Assembly (NCBI GenBank): GCA_905250115.1
Contig: CAJNOI010000042.1
Span: forward strand, 62,001 to 126,000
Length of the DNA: 64,000 nucleotides
Source: Adineta steineri
Lineage: Eukaryota > Rotifera > Eurotatoria > Adinetida > Adinetidae
Reading direction: 5' to 3'
Part shown: positions 1-10,377 of the stretch, one piece after another
Numbering within the stretch: the first letter of the stretch is position 1
Layout: each line of letters begins with the position of its first letter
Made by a program: the position numbers and the translations under genes
Notes under the pieces: model-generated
The model's input: the letters and a program-made list of their open reading frames with translations, nothing else
The model's database searches: none
What the model was told of the DNA's origin: nothing

Positions 1-282
1 ATAGTTTGTATATAAAGTATAAGACTCATCTTTTCAGTCTAACTTTGACAATCAATGAAAGAATCGAGAACCAAAACTTTATTGTATAGTAGAACTAAGT
101 ATAATTTTGATTTAATACATTTTAACCGACTTATGTTCTATTGAGCACATCACTAAAGATATCTTCCCTTTTACAATGGTAATTAAGAATTAGATTAACA
201 TGTAACTATTTGTCGAGTTAAACTTTGATTCAATTATTTATTTAAAAAAACATAAAGTATAATTTATCTATTGCTTTATTCT

Positions 283-3200
283 TTATGATTTTGGCTTTAT
301 TTGTTCAAGTTTCCAATCATCTATTGATATTATTTTAAGAGAAAACTTCATTGACGTTGTTCGATTTACAAACGAATTAACTTGATCGATAAACTTCTGT
401 AGACAAACAGTAAATTTTCGACATTGTTGTAATGTTGTTAAATCAACTTGAAAAGCAATAGCATAGAGTGCTTTGTTCTTAGTCGATTGATATGCAATTG
501 TATTTTGCGATTGAAAAGTGTAATGACATGTTTCTTCACAGTCACTGAAAAAGAATGACAAACGCGATTTTATCCAGCCGATCCATGAATCAAATTCAGT
601 AATAGTTTCACTTGAAATTATAAGTTGAACAATTGATTTCATCTTTTCATTCGGAAAATCATTATTTAAGTCAAGTATTTGCTCCAGTGCATTTGATTTA
701 TCTCCAGTTGTAATTGTATTTATTGAGTCAAGTAATTGTACAACATGTTGAAAACCTTGAATAATCAAATTACGCGTTGATTTTTTTGTTGCACGTGCTG
801 CATTATTAAATGGTGGACTTGGTGATATAATACGCATTGAACCACGTTGATATATTTGTGGCCTTCCCGAATAGGTTACTGGTTTATATGATTTTGGATA
901 AAGACAAAATGTATCTGCTGACCAATTAAATTGTGCAAAAGTTGAAAAAAATTGTTTGACTAATGAAAAAAATTCATCAATAGAAAATTCTTCGATTGAT
1001 GACAGAGATTTGATTGGTGATAAATGTTTATGACAAATATGTGCACACAGAATAGCCCAACAATAACCACTTAGATAACCGTATACTTGTCCATAAAGAC
1101 CCATATGTTGAGCCCAAGTACGAATATATGTTAGAAGATGTTGAAAGATGGGTGGCGAACGAACATGTACAAGTAGACGTTCTATATCATGCACCTAAAA
1201 GAATATTATCATATCGTTATAATTAAATTTGATTCTTTCTTTTAGTATTTGTCCTACCCCATGTATCGATTCTGGAAGATGTAAATCATTTGCAACTTTA
1301 CGTTCAATCAATTGTTCGTTATTTAGTTCGATTTGTACGAATATTTCCACTTTTGTTTGATCATTAAATAAAATAGATATAATTGGAAATAATGCTTCAA
1401 TTTTCATACAATAAATAATTTCATTTTTGAAATTCCCATTTATTTGTGTTTCAAGTAAATTAACAATATAATTATTCAATGTACTTGAATCATGTTTTAA
1501 TTGATGAAGTGTTTCATCAAATGTTGTTTCAGTATTCACTGATTTTATTTCATTCAATAGAAATACTGTATCAACATCTTGTCCATTAATACCCTAAAAA
1601 CAAAGAATATATTTAGAAAAAAATCGATATATCTACATGATTAATTTTCTTACAATACGAAAACTTCCATATGGTAAGAATGAATGAGTAAAACAATGTA
1701 ATGTATCTTTATTAAAAACTTGTTGAAAACAGCGTGAAAGTTTTTCAAATTTATCTTGTTTTCTTTGGTATGATTCATTACTTTCATAGAGATTCATTGT
1801 TTGAAAAAATTCTTGTAATTTTACATGAACAGAATTAAATTGTTTATAACTGATTGAGTGAAGCATAGGACCTAATGGTATTTGATGAACAATATGAAAT
1901 GGTATTGTATCATTATCATGTGGTCGTTGTAAGATGTAAAGATATTGAACAGGAAATTCAAACGATTCATTTAAAACTAAATAGAAATAAATAAATATTC
2001 CGTGTTTTTTAATTTTAAGCAAAATTAAAATCGCTTACTTAATGATGGTTTAGCTTGGTTAAATTCTTCTTGACTGTCGAATTGAGCAACTGTCATATGT
2101 GGATTATAAGTATTCCTATCATTTTTCAAACAATTTGAAAATAATTGTGCAAGTTGTCCACGTAATTGTTTAAGATGATTTGTTGATTGTTCATCACATT
2201 TCATAAAACTAACATTATTTTCAATAAATGAATCTATATCATTTATTTTAATAGAAAATGATGAAAATTGACATAATAAAAGTCTTAATTTTAAAAGAAT
2301 ATCTTCTTGATCATCTTGACAATCATTTAAATCATAAAATGGCCATAATAAATTAATATGTGAAGGCCATATTTTCATAGACGATTCGTAATATACATCA
2401 TATGGATCAATTAATGGCCAAGTATCTATAGTTGGTAAAATGACAAGTGCAGAACGATGACTTATAGATCTTGTTCGAAAATTGATAATTAATTGTAAAG
2501 CATAATGATCAGATAGATTAATTCTTTGATTATTATCATTATTGAATGAATCAATTGGTATTGTATCAATAGCAATCATTGAAAGATTTTCAATTGAATA
2601 AGAAAGATTATATAATGTATGAATTAAATATCGATCTAAACGACGATTTATTTGTGATTGAGATGTTATTTTAGCACAAATATTACGTGATGGATCATAT
2701 GTAAAACCAGGATTCTAAAAATTGTAAGCAGAATATAAGATAACTAAATTGAATGATCTGTGAAACTTTTATATAGATTTTGATACGAATAATACATTAT
2801 CGTTCATCCTTCAATAGACAAAAGTAGGTGGGGGAATTTTCTACTCACTTAATGTTCACAATGTCGCTCAATATCTTACCTCATCAAGACGATAAACTTC
2901 TTTCCATAAATCATGTATGTCATTTTCATATGTTGTAAGAATATTTTGTTCTTTTGATTGTGCGTCTCCAAAATTAAAATCTCCAATAAGCATATAGTTA
3001 TGTGTTTTCAGTGTTCGAAAGAGATTATTTAAAGTTTGACAACGTTTTTCAGTTGCATTACGAGCAAGATCACTATGCAAATGAAGATTAACCAGATCTA
3101 TTGTAACTTTAGCACTTAAACCAAATCGAGCTATGATTAATTCTTTTATTATTTTAGGTGTTGTTGTTATTTTTGTAGCTAATTTTGCTGATTTTACGTT

Positions 3201-4607
3201 ATCATCTTCAGAAAGATCTAGTGGACATATTGAAAATGATCGTGGTCGAAAATTTTTCATAATCAACAATTGTCCATATGATTTTTCTTCATTGCTATTA
3301 ATAATATTTTTCGTTATAATAATATAATAATTATTTTGTTGAAACCATAATTCATTTAAGAGAAGATTAAGAAAACTTTTAGTTACTTCTTGTAAACAAA
3401 TAATATCGGGTAAAGTTGATTTAAGTGTATCTAATATTGCTTGATATCTTTGTTGACTATGAATAAGTGTTGATTGATAATAATCAAATAGAATATTCCA
3501 CGTAACAAAATGACATCGTTCAGGTAACCATGTTTCACTAGTAGACGAAATTACTGGATCATCACATGTTAAGGATATATGTGGATATTCAGTCCATTGT
3601 TGAAGAGATTGATCAAAATAATAAAGTCCTTGTACAAGATTGAGACTTTGACATTCGTCTATGATACCGAAAAAAAAACAATTTTAGATGACAATAGAAT
3701 GAATTTATAACACAGAATGTTTTGAGATGAAATCTTGAGGGTGGGTGAGGGTGTGGGTGTCGCGTTTATCATTCTCACCCACACCGCACCCACACCCTCA
3801 AGATGGTAAAGTAAAATAAAATGTAAAATTCTTTTTCATACTATTAGATATGACGTTCAGTTGTTGACTTCCCGTTAATAAATCTAGTCGTTTGCTTCGA
3901 TCCCATACAAGTTCGCCATTGATTTTAAAATATCGAATTCGATGTAGTGGAATACCATACTAGAAATAATCGCAATCTGATTTATAAGTATGAATGATGA
4001 ATCATGTTTTTACCTCATGTTCGTGTACTCTCCTAAATTCATTGAATGCTATTTCATGAATGCCAATAAAACGATCTTCATATCCAATGACAACTTGAGA
4101 TCGATCAATCGTCTTATCGTGTAAAAAGCGATTAAATATTAAATCGGAATGACGAAATCTATTTGTCAATGTTGATACATCTTCTGTAGTAATTTTTGTT
4201 GATTTTTTCGCTTTTCGCTTTGACTTGCGGTTGTTTGTCATTATGTTTACTAAATAATCTTGAATTGATTGAATAACTGATTGAAGTGATGTTGATTCAT
4301 TTGATTGTTGGATAAGTTCATCAAAATATTTACGAATATCTGTCCATTGATCTATATCTAATGGACATTTATTCGATGATTTAATAATTCGTAAATCATT
4401 TAAATTATTAATAGTTAATGGTTTATTTAAAATATTTAGTAAATCAAAGAAACAACTTATTTGAATATCATAATCAAGTTTAATTTGTAGTTGTTGATAA
4501 TCTCCTGACGGTAAAACCTGAAGATGATCATCAGAATGTAAGATAGAACGAAGAAAATCCAATTGATCAGTAATTGTTGCTGTGGTGTAGTTGTTTTTAT
4601 CTCCCAT
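283..4607 (-). CDS. Four-module RNA-end processing protein (MJ1316 + EEP + 2H phosphoesterase + poly(A) polymerase-like)
   Basis: Seven exons read on the minus strand (4607-4014, 3959-3842, 3658-2880, 2714-2039, 1976-1654, 1593-1258, 1194-283) join in phase through GT-AG introns into about 1245 residues. About residues 145-225 match the MJ1316 (DUF504) RNA cyclic-end recognition domain (VIGYEDRFIGIHEIAF, then HRIRYFKINGELVWDR). About 288-575 are an endonuclease/exonuclease/phosphatase domain (FVTWNILFDYY, DIICLQEV, IGDFNF, SDHYAL). About 590-730 carry the two 2H-phosphoesterase motifs HINLLWPF and PHMTVAQF. From about 810 a nucleotidyltransferase core has GS at about 826 and DVD at about 836, followed by a poly(A)-polymerase central domain (LLTYIRTWAQHMG, GYLSGYCWAIL). 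The first ATG is preceded by an in-frame GTG and was chosen as start. From the families, the likely role is sensing, trimming and re-tailing RNA ends; the substrate is unknown. LENG9 of vertebrates pairs the 2H and MJ1316 modules. The second intron contains a telomere-like hairpin. Confidence 0.88.
3732..3804. repeat. Telomere-like inverted repeat in an intron
   Basis: This is the best-preserved copy of the dispersed family. ATCTTGAGGGTGGGTGAGGG opens the left arm and CCGCACCCACACCCTCAAGAT closes the right arm, with a short loop between. It lies wholly within the intron spanning 3841-3659 of the MJ1316/EEP/2H/PAP gene. Confidence 0.85.
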
Positions 4608-4865
4608 CACTGTCGAAACTGATAACTATTCTATCGAGCAAAGAACGAATACCTTATGTACGTTTCATACGTATTTTTATATGAATGTGATTGCGCAACC
4701 AAAATTTCGCAATTACAGTGTAAGAATAATTATACCTGCGTCATGCCTTCATGAAAATAGGTAACAATAATATAATGAGTCATGAAGAAATTACTTACTT
4801 CCTTTTTCAAAGAAATCGATAAATTTAAATTTTTGATTTTATTGATAATTTTCAATAGTAGAACT

Positions 4866-4942
4866 TTCGACTAGGGGAGGAAAATCTCATTCGCAACTAT
4901 TCGAATAGCTGGATATGTCCGAATAGATTTTTCCTCCTTCGA
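4866..4942. repeat. Short imperfect palindrome (MITE-like)
   Basis: Left arm GGAGGAAAATCTCATTCG pairs with right arm CGAATAGATTTTTCCTCC with few mismatches. The size suggests a tiny non-autonomous element or its solo hairpin. No target duplication was clear. Confidence 0.55.
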
Positions 4943-5046
4943 TTTTACTGTCAATATATTTTCTTTACTTTAAAGTACATAATGATAATAAACAACGAAT
5001 ATGATATTTCGATTCTAAATCAGTTTTATGTAAATTAATTGTTAAA

Positions 5047-5106
5047 GAGAGTGTAGGTGAGCGTGGGTGTCAATGATATAGAAGATTATGCACACACACC
5101 CAGCTC
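5047..5106. repeat. Telomere-like inverted repeat, decayed
   Basis: A G-rich arm (GAGTGTAGGTGAGCGTGGGTG) is followed after about 25 bases by a C-rich arm (CACACACACCCAGCTC). It has the same polarity as the other copies but more mismatches. Confidence 0.6.
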
Positions 5107-5537
5107 ATAAAGCAAAGATGTTTTTTTTGTTAGTAACGATATTACCTCTTATCTTTGAAAAAAGTTGGAAAAAATGAATTTGTTTTGTTCTTTCTACTCA
5201 CCACTTTACTTTGACATATAAAGTGAGTGATATACAGAACGGAGTTTTATTATAGGTCATAGTAATAACTATAAACAAAATAGCTAATGACACAAGGAGA
5301 ATAGAGCGGAATCCTGAGTTCCCATAAATTTTGTATGATTCTTTAGGATTCTTCAACATTCCTCAACATTCTTCAGAATTATCCAAGGTTTTCTAGAGTT
5401 GTTCACTATTCGTTTGAAACCAATAAGACTGTTGCGAGTTTAAGATTGTACTCATATCCACACATACACAAACCCTTCTATCAGAAAGCGTCGCACACAG
5501 TTTATGGTTTTTCGATCGTGCATCCCATCCGACACAG

Positions 5538-7764
5538 ACGATTAGTATGATGGATGTTTCCGGGAATCTTATTGGAGACAATGGAACTCAATATCTAGCT
5601 AATATTTTACAAAATAACGCAGTAATTTATTATCTCAATTGATTTAAGTATTGAGTAGATTTTTCATTGTGACATAGACAATCACTGAATTGAACCTTTC
5701 GCAAAATAAAATAAGTGACATTGGAATACAATATTTAGCTGATGCATTAAAAAACAACAAAGTGATAGCTGAAACACATTTGATATCATAATCATTTTTA
5801 CTTTTCATCCATAGGTACTCACTACTCTAAACCTTTCCCAGAATCAAATCGGTAACGATGGAATGCAATATTTTTATGATGCGTTCAAAGAAAATAAAGT
5901 AAACCTTCGACATTTCTCATTTGTCTTAGATATCGTCATTATTTCGCATAGATATGTATTCAATTGAACCTCGGAGGAAATCCTGGCAGCTGTTGTACAA
6001 TTGTGAATGCAGCAATTCAACTACGAAACGATAAAGTAATTCGATTCTTCCAAATTTCTTCTCACAATTGATTACCTTTTTGTGAAGACAATCACTACAA
6101 TGAATCTTTATGGGAAGAATATTGATGATAGTGGGATGAAACTTTTGACTGATGTGCTAATCAACAATGAAGTAACATCATTTCTTCCATTGATGATCAT
6201 AGTTTTCCTTGTGATATAGACAATCATAAAGTTGGACCTTTCTTGGAACAAAATCGGAGATATTGGAACAAAATATTTGGTTGATACATTACAAAACAAT
6301 AAAGTGATTAGCACAAGGGGGAAAAAGCAATTTATGATTTAGTGATCAAAAAATGATTAATTTGATTTAAAATGAGTTAAACTGATCTTTGTGATTTAAA
6401 ATGGCTAATTTGATTTAAACTGATTAAAATTTGATTTTTGTCTGATTTAAATCAGCTTTTCCCCCCTTGCAATGTACCTTTTATTATTATTTTTATTTAT
6501 CATGGATAGACTCTAATCACTCTCGAACTTCAAAATAATCAAATCAAAGATGAAGGAACTAAATATTTGTCTAATCTATTAAAAATCAATAGAGTAAGTA
6601 TTTATACTTCATGTTTCTACATGTTTATTTGTCTTTTATAGACTCTTACTACACTCGATTTACGGGGGAATCAAATAGGAGATAAAGGAGCTCAATATTT
6701 CATTGATGCATTGAAAATTAATACGGTTTACTTTTTTTTACTCATTTCTTGCTTTGTATAATTATGACTTAACACTTATTTATTTAGAATCTTCGACATC
6801 TTAATCTAGAGAATAATAAGAGCCGTGTTTGCGCCGCTATCACAAAAATCCATGAAAGTCTGCGTTGGAAAGTAATTCGTTGATATTGTCTGTAATCTTC
6901 AGTTTTTGATAATTCTTTTTCTAGCATCAGTCCAGTTTATATCTTGAGTGTCACGGAATCGGAGATTCTGTGATTGAGTATATATCACTCTTAATACCAA
7001 CGTCAAAGGTAATCATATAATGAATTTATTGTTTGACATATAATATATTTATCATAATGTTCATCAGGAAATCAAACATATCTATCTTCCTTCAAACAAG
7101 ATAAGCGACACAGGTGCGCAGTATCTAGCTACAGCAATAAAACAATCAACAGTAATTATTTTGTTTATTTGAGTCTTTACAAGTGACTATAATTATAGAC
7201 AATTATCGATTTGGACCTTCGATCGAATGATATCGGAGACGAAGGAGCTTATCATCTTGCTGATGCATTAAAATATAATCAGGTAACATCAAATTCAGTA
7301 AAATCTAGTGAAATATGTTGCACTAATTCATGTAGACACTTTCGACACTTAAACTCCGTGGGAACAGAATTGCGCCAAGAGGCAAACAATATTTGGAAGA
7401 TGTTCAATATATTAGAACGATGGGTCATTCGTTTTTCTTTTATTTTTTTAAAATTATATTCAACAATTTCATTCAGACCCCAACAGAATTCGATCTCAGT
7501 GGTAAGGAAAGTGAAAGAGAGAGAACGTGTGCTAAAGAATATATTATGTTTTTTTATAGGTGCGATTAAACTTTTATGTCCACAAGATCATCATCTCAAG
7601 TTATGTGATTATGAGCAACGCAAACGGAATAATACTCACCAATATTCAATAAGTGAATATAGATGTGATATATGCTCAAAACTAAATCGGGGCCTCTCAT
7701 GGCATTGTTCTTGTACATCATGGGGATTTGACATTTGTGAAACATGTGCAAATCGACAGAGCTA
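5538..7764 (+). CDS. LRR (ribonuclease-inhibitor type) protein, one repeat per exon, zinc-finger-like tail
   Basis: At least eleven consecutive 84-nt exons (5538-5621, 5678-5761, 5815-5898, 5952-6035, 6088-6171, 6220-6303, 6510-6593, 6642-6725, 6788-6871, 6925-7008, 7068-7151, 7199-7282) each encode one 28-residue LRR of the form T(I/L)xxLxLxxNxIxDxGxxYLxxAL, begin with codon phase 0 and are separated by short introns. A further LRR starts at 7336. The last exon encodes RCDICSKLNRGLSWHCSC, a ZZ/C1-like cysteine pattern, ending at a TAA at 7762-7764. Cytoplasmic LRRs of this type are found in NLR receptors, but no NACHT domain precedes these. The 5' end is uncertain: the first exon contains ATGATG near 5547, and an upstream exon may be lost. 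The junctions between 7420 and 7560 are also uncertain. A small inverted-repeat element sits in the intron at 6304-6509. Confidence 0.75.
6311..6471. mobile_element. MITE-like element in an LRR-gene intron
   Basis: Terminal inverted repeats GCACAAGGGGGAAAAAGC and GCTTTTCCCCCCTTGC flank about 125 bases rich in GATTTAAA motifs. It lies inside the intron between two LRR exons, which is about 200 bp instead of the usual 50. No transposase is present. Confidence 0.7.
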
Positions 7765-8223
7765 AACAACTTAATTATCGAACTATCGAAAACAAACAAA
7801 CCGACAAATGTATGACTAAACAATCATTTTCAACATTTGTATTTTCATTAGAAACGAGGATGAGTGTGGATCTACCTCACCTCCATCCTTCTCAAGAACG
7901 AAGCCCAAAAATCACACCCAGAAGACTCTTCACCGACATTCAACTTCTTCTCCTTAACTCTTACCATTTTCCTTTTAATGTGCATCTAAATGAATAAAAA
8001 GATAAACCATCATTGTTTTCTGTGTGTTGTTTTATTATTCGTTTCAGTTTATGTTGATAATAGAGGTAAAACCTTGAAATATTTCTTTATTCTTCGAAAG
8101 TTACTGTATCTTTATATTTATATAAAAACGAACATGCTATATGAATACAATTACGAGTATGAACAAACAAGAGCTGAGACAGTTTATATATGGTGTATAT
8201 CAATTTCAATACTATGGAATATA

Positions 8224-8308
8224 ATCTTGAGGGTGTGGAATAAATAGAACACCCACGCCCAAAGTCCCACCCACACCCACACCCACACCCACTCCCACAC
8301 TCACACCC
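8224..8308. repeat. Interstitial telomere-like repeat with long C-rich arm
   Basis: It begins ATCTTGAGGGTGTGG and, after about 20 bases, continues into roughly 45 bases of CCCACA-type units (CCCACACCCACACCCAC and variants). It is the longest near-pure run of the TGTGGG complement in the window. Confidence 0.85.
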
Positions 8309-8540
8309 GTTGTCCAGTATGGGTATTTATGAAACCAACATTCTCACTCAGTGTAAGAAAAAAGTAATATTTATTCAGTTAAGCGAGTGTTTTGACAAAT
8401 TTATCGTCAGGTAAATAATAGTGGGATTTTTTCTAATCTTTTTTCCCACCAAGGACGACGACTCCTTCGTAGAATTTATTGTGTTTCATATTGTTATCTT
8501 CCACTCATTTGCATTTAGTAACAACGTAAAAAGAAAGGCA

Positions 8541-8548
8541 TATAAATA
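8541..8548 (+). promoter_or_regulatory. TATA box (TATAAATA)
   Basis: TATAAATA lies 65 bases before the ATG at 8606, in a position suitable for a TSS near 8570. Confidence 0.6.
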
Positions 8549-8605
8549 GTGCACACAGTGTGACAAGAAATAGTTTTTTTCTTCATTTACTAAAGTGAAT
8601 ACATC

Positions 8606-9265
8606 ATGCAAACTATGCTTATAGTAGGTTTTATATGGATTCTAGCAAGTATTTCTTATTGTAGTGGAGATACATGCTATTGCAGATGCTGTGCCGGTAA
8701 TTTTTGTACACCAACTTTACAAGGCACCGTTATTATTCCATCATGTGGCTCATCTTGCAAATCTGAATGTCAAAGCAAATATCCAACACAATGTACAAGT
8801 GGATCCGGTAGTGCCAATTATCAATGTACGAGTGGTGGTGGTGGCGGTAGCAGTGAAACTCCTAATTGGACTGGTACATTTGTTGTACAAAACAGATGTG
8901 ACAAAATTTCCTGTTGTTGTCCTGCTAACGAGATAGTTCTTTCATCTGCAAGTACAAGTACATTGCGTATTCAAAGTCGATTTACATGTTTTGATGCAAC
9001 ATTTTGGGTTAACGACACCATTCAGACTCCTAGTGGTTTCAGTACCACGCTATTATTAGCTGGAGATCCAATTCATATTACAATTAGTCAAGACAGTCGT
9101 ACGATTCAATTGAATAATGCAGTATCTCCTGAATGTAGCGAAGTTGCTGTACGAAATGGACCTCTATCGAGCTCAGCGACTGGTGGTATATCCGCTGCTA
9201 CCATCAATTTAACATTCGTTTCTCTGTTGGTTGGATCGATAATCATCAAACTATTTATCAACTGA
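8606..9265 (+). CDS. Secreted Cys-rich, probably GPI-anchored protein
   Basis: This intronless 219-residue protein starts with a signal peptide (MQTMLIVGFIWILASISYCS). A cysteine-dense segment follows (CYCRCCAGNFC through about residue 73), then a Gly/Ser linker near 76-82 and a second domain with RCDKISCCCPANEI. The C terminus has a small-residue stretch followed by a hydrophobic tail (about 195-217) ending almost immediately, as expected of a GPI-attachment signal. N-glycosylation sites include NWT and NDT. I do not recognise the family. A good TATA box precedes it, and AATAAA occurs near 9374. Extracellular or surface location is inferred from the ends of the protein only. Confidence 0.8.
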   Translation: MQTMLIVGFIWILASISYCSGDTCYCRCCAGNFCTPTLQGTVIIPSCGSSCKSECQSKYPTQCTSGSGSANYQCTSGGGGGSSETPNWTGTFVVQNRCDKISCCCPANEIVLSSASTSTLRIQSRFTCFDATFWVNDTIQTPSGFSTTLLLAGDPIHITISQDSRTIQLNNAVSPECSEVAVRNGPLSSSATGGISAATINLTFVSLLVGSIIIKLFIN

Positions 9266-10377
9266 ACAGCTTTCAGAATCTTTTTTATTTGTTCTAATTT
9301 TTATGTTTTTCATGATTCATCTATTCAATACTTCCGAAAATGATTTCTTAACCTTTTGTAGTTTTTTCAAAAATAAATTCATATGACACGATTATCGATA
9401 GTGTTTAGAAATATTGCTCAGGTAGACTGATGTGACGCGCTATTTATCTGCTCTTTTTCGTCATTATAACCTAAGTTTCAAAATACTAGTATCTTATTGC
9501 GCCATCTTACTGTTAAAAAAGTTCTTTGTCATTATTTATTTTGTGTCGAAATACTTGCTATGATAAGACAGGAAGACGATAATATCAATCACATGAATAA
9601 GTATGTGAAAGAATTGAAAGTCAATGTAAATATTTAGCTAAAGGTAGTTCCGATGAAATGCATAGTTTTAGTATGAAAATTATACACCAAGTAAAGAAGA
9701 AGGTGTGGAATTATATTTGAAGATATCATCAAGCTGTCAGTGCTGATGGAGATCTACATAAAGAGGGTAGAAATCGAAAAAAATTGTCAATATTGTATTT
9801 TCACAAGGTATTGAACACCTTCAAATATAATACAAGAGCTATTATTACTAACATTAAGGTATTTAAACGTGCACCCTCACCCCCACTCCTTAATACATAG
9901 GAAGGAATGGATGAAATAAAGAATAAGTTCCTTATTTATTTTATTTAAAAAAGACTTTTAGGTAGAAATTCAGGGACTTCATTAATAAAGTAATTTACAA
10001 GAATGACGATATGGACACTATTAATATACAGAAGAAAATTATAAGTTTTGTTTTTATCCTAATATTTGACAATAGTGTCATCTATGATGAAATAAGATTT
10101 TTAATATTTTTTTCAATTTTTTTATAATTAAAATAAATATTTTTTGAATGATTTCATTGATTTGACGTCGTTTATTTTCCACAATTGAAACAAGTCCGTA
10201 ACAACTTCAACACGTGAGTCTAAATTCAGTGTGAAATATTTAATTGTCATGGTTGAATAATTTTCCATATATTTTTTATCGTTTGACGTAGGCAAAAACT
10301 ATCTTAAAGGTAAATTATATATTCATTTACCTTTACTCTCTTCTCATTACAAAAAAAAACAAGAAGAAAAAATTGCA
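9266..10377. other. Intergenic region with a weak coding remnant
   Basis: Around 9628-9845 one plus-strand frame stays nearly open (QCKYLAKGSSDEMHSF near its start) with one internal stop and no flanking gene structure, so it may be a remnant of a repeat protein. A lone C-rich telomere-like tract lies at 9870-9890. The rest is AT-rich with nothing recognisable. Confidence 0.35.

Larger units (their letters stand above)
4608..5537. other. Intergenic region with two small hairpins
   Basis: This stretch holds the presumed promoter of the minus-strand fusion gene, the small palindrome near 4866-4942 and the telomere-like inverted repeat near 5047-5106. The tract at 5335-5400 repeats variants of GATTCTTCAACATTC. 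No convincing coding sequence was seen. Confidence 0.6.
7765..8605. other. Intergenic region with telomere-like tract and promoter
   Basis: It contains a weak inverted repeat near 7858-7905 (GATGAGTGTGGATC / CTCACCTCCATCC), the long CCCACA-type tract near 8224-8308 and the TATA box of the downstream secreted protein. The open frames across 7990-8247 look like chance. Confidence 0.5.

Noticed and set aside
5393-5581. Minus-strand 62-codon frame
   Set aside because: It overlaps the first LRR exon of the opposite strand and is not supported.
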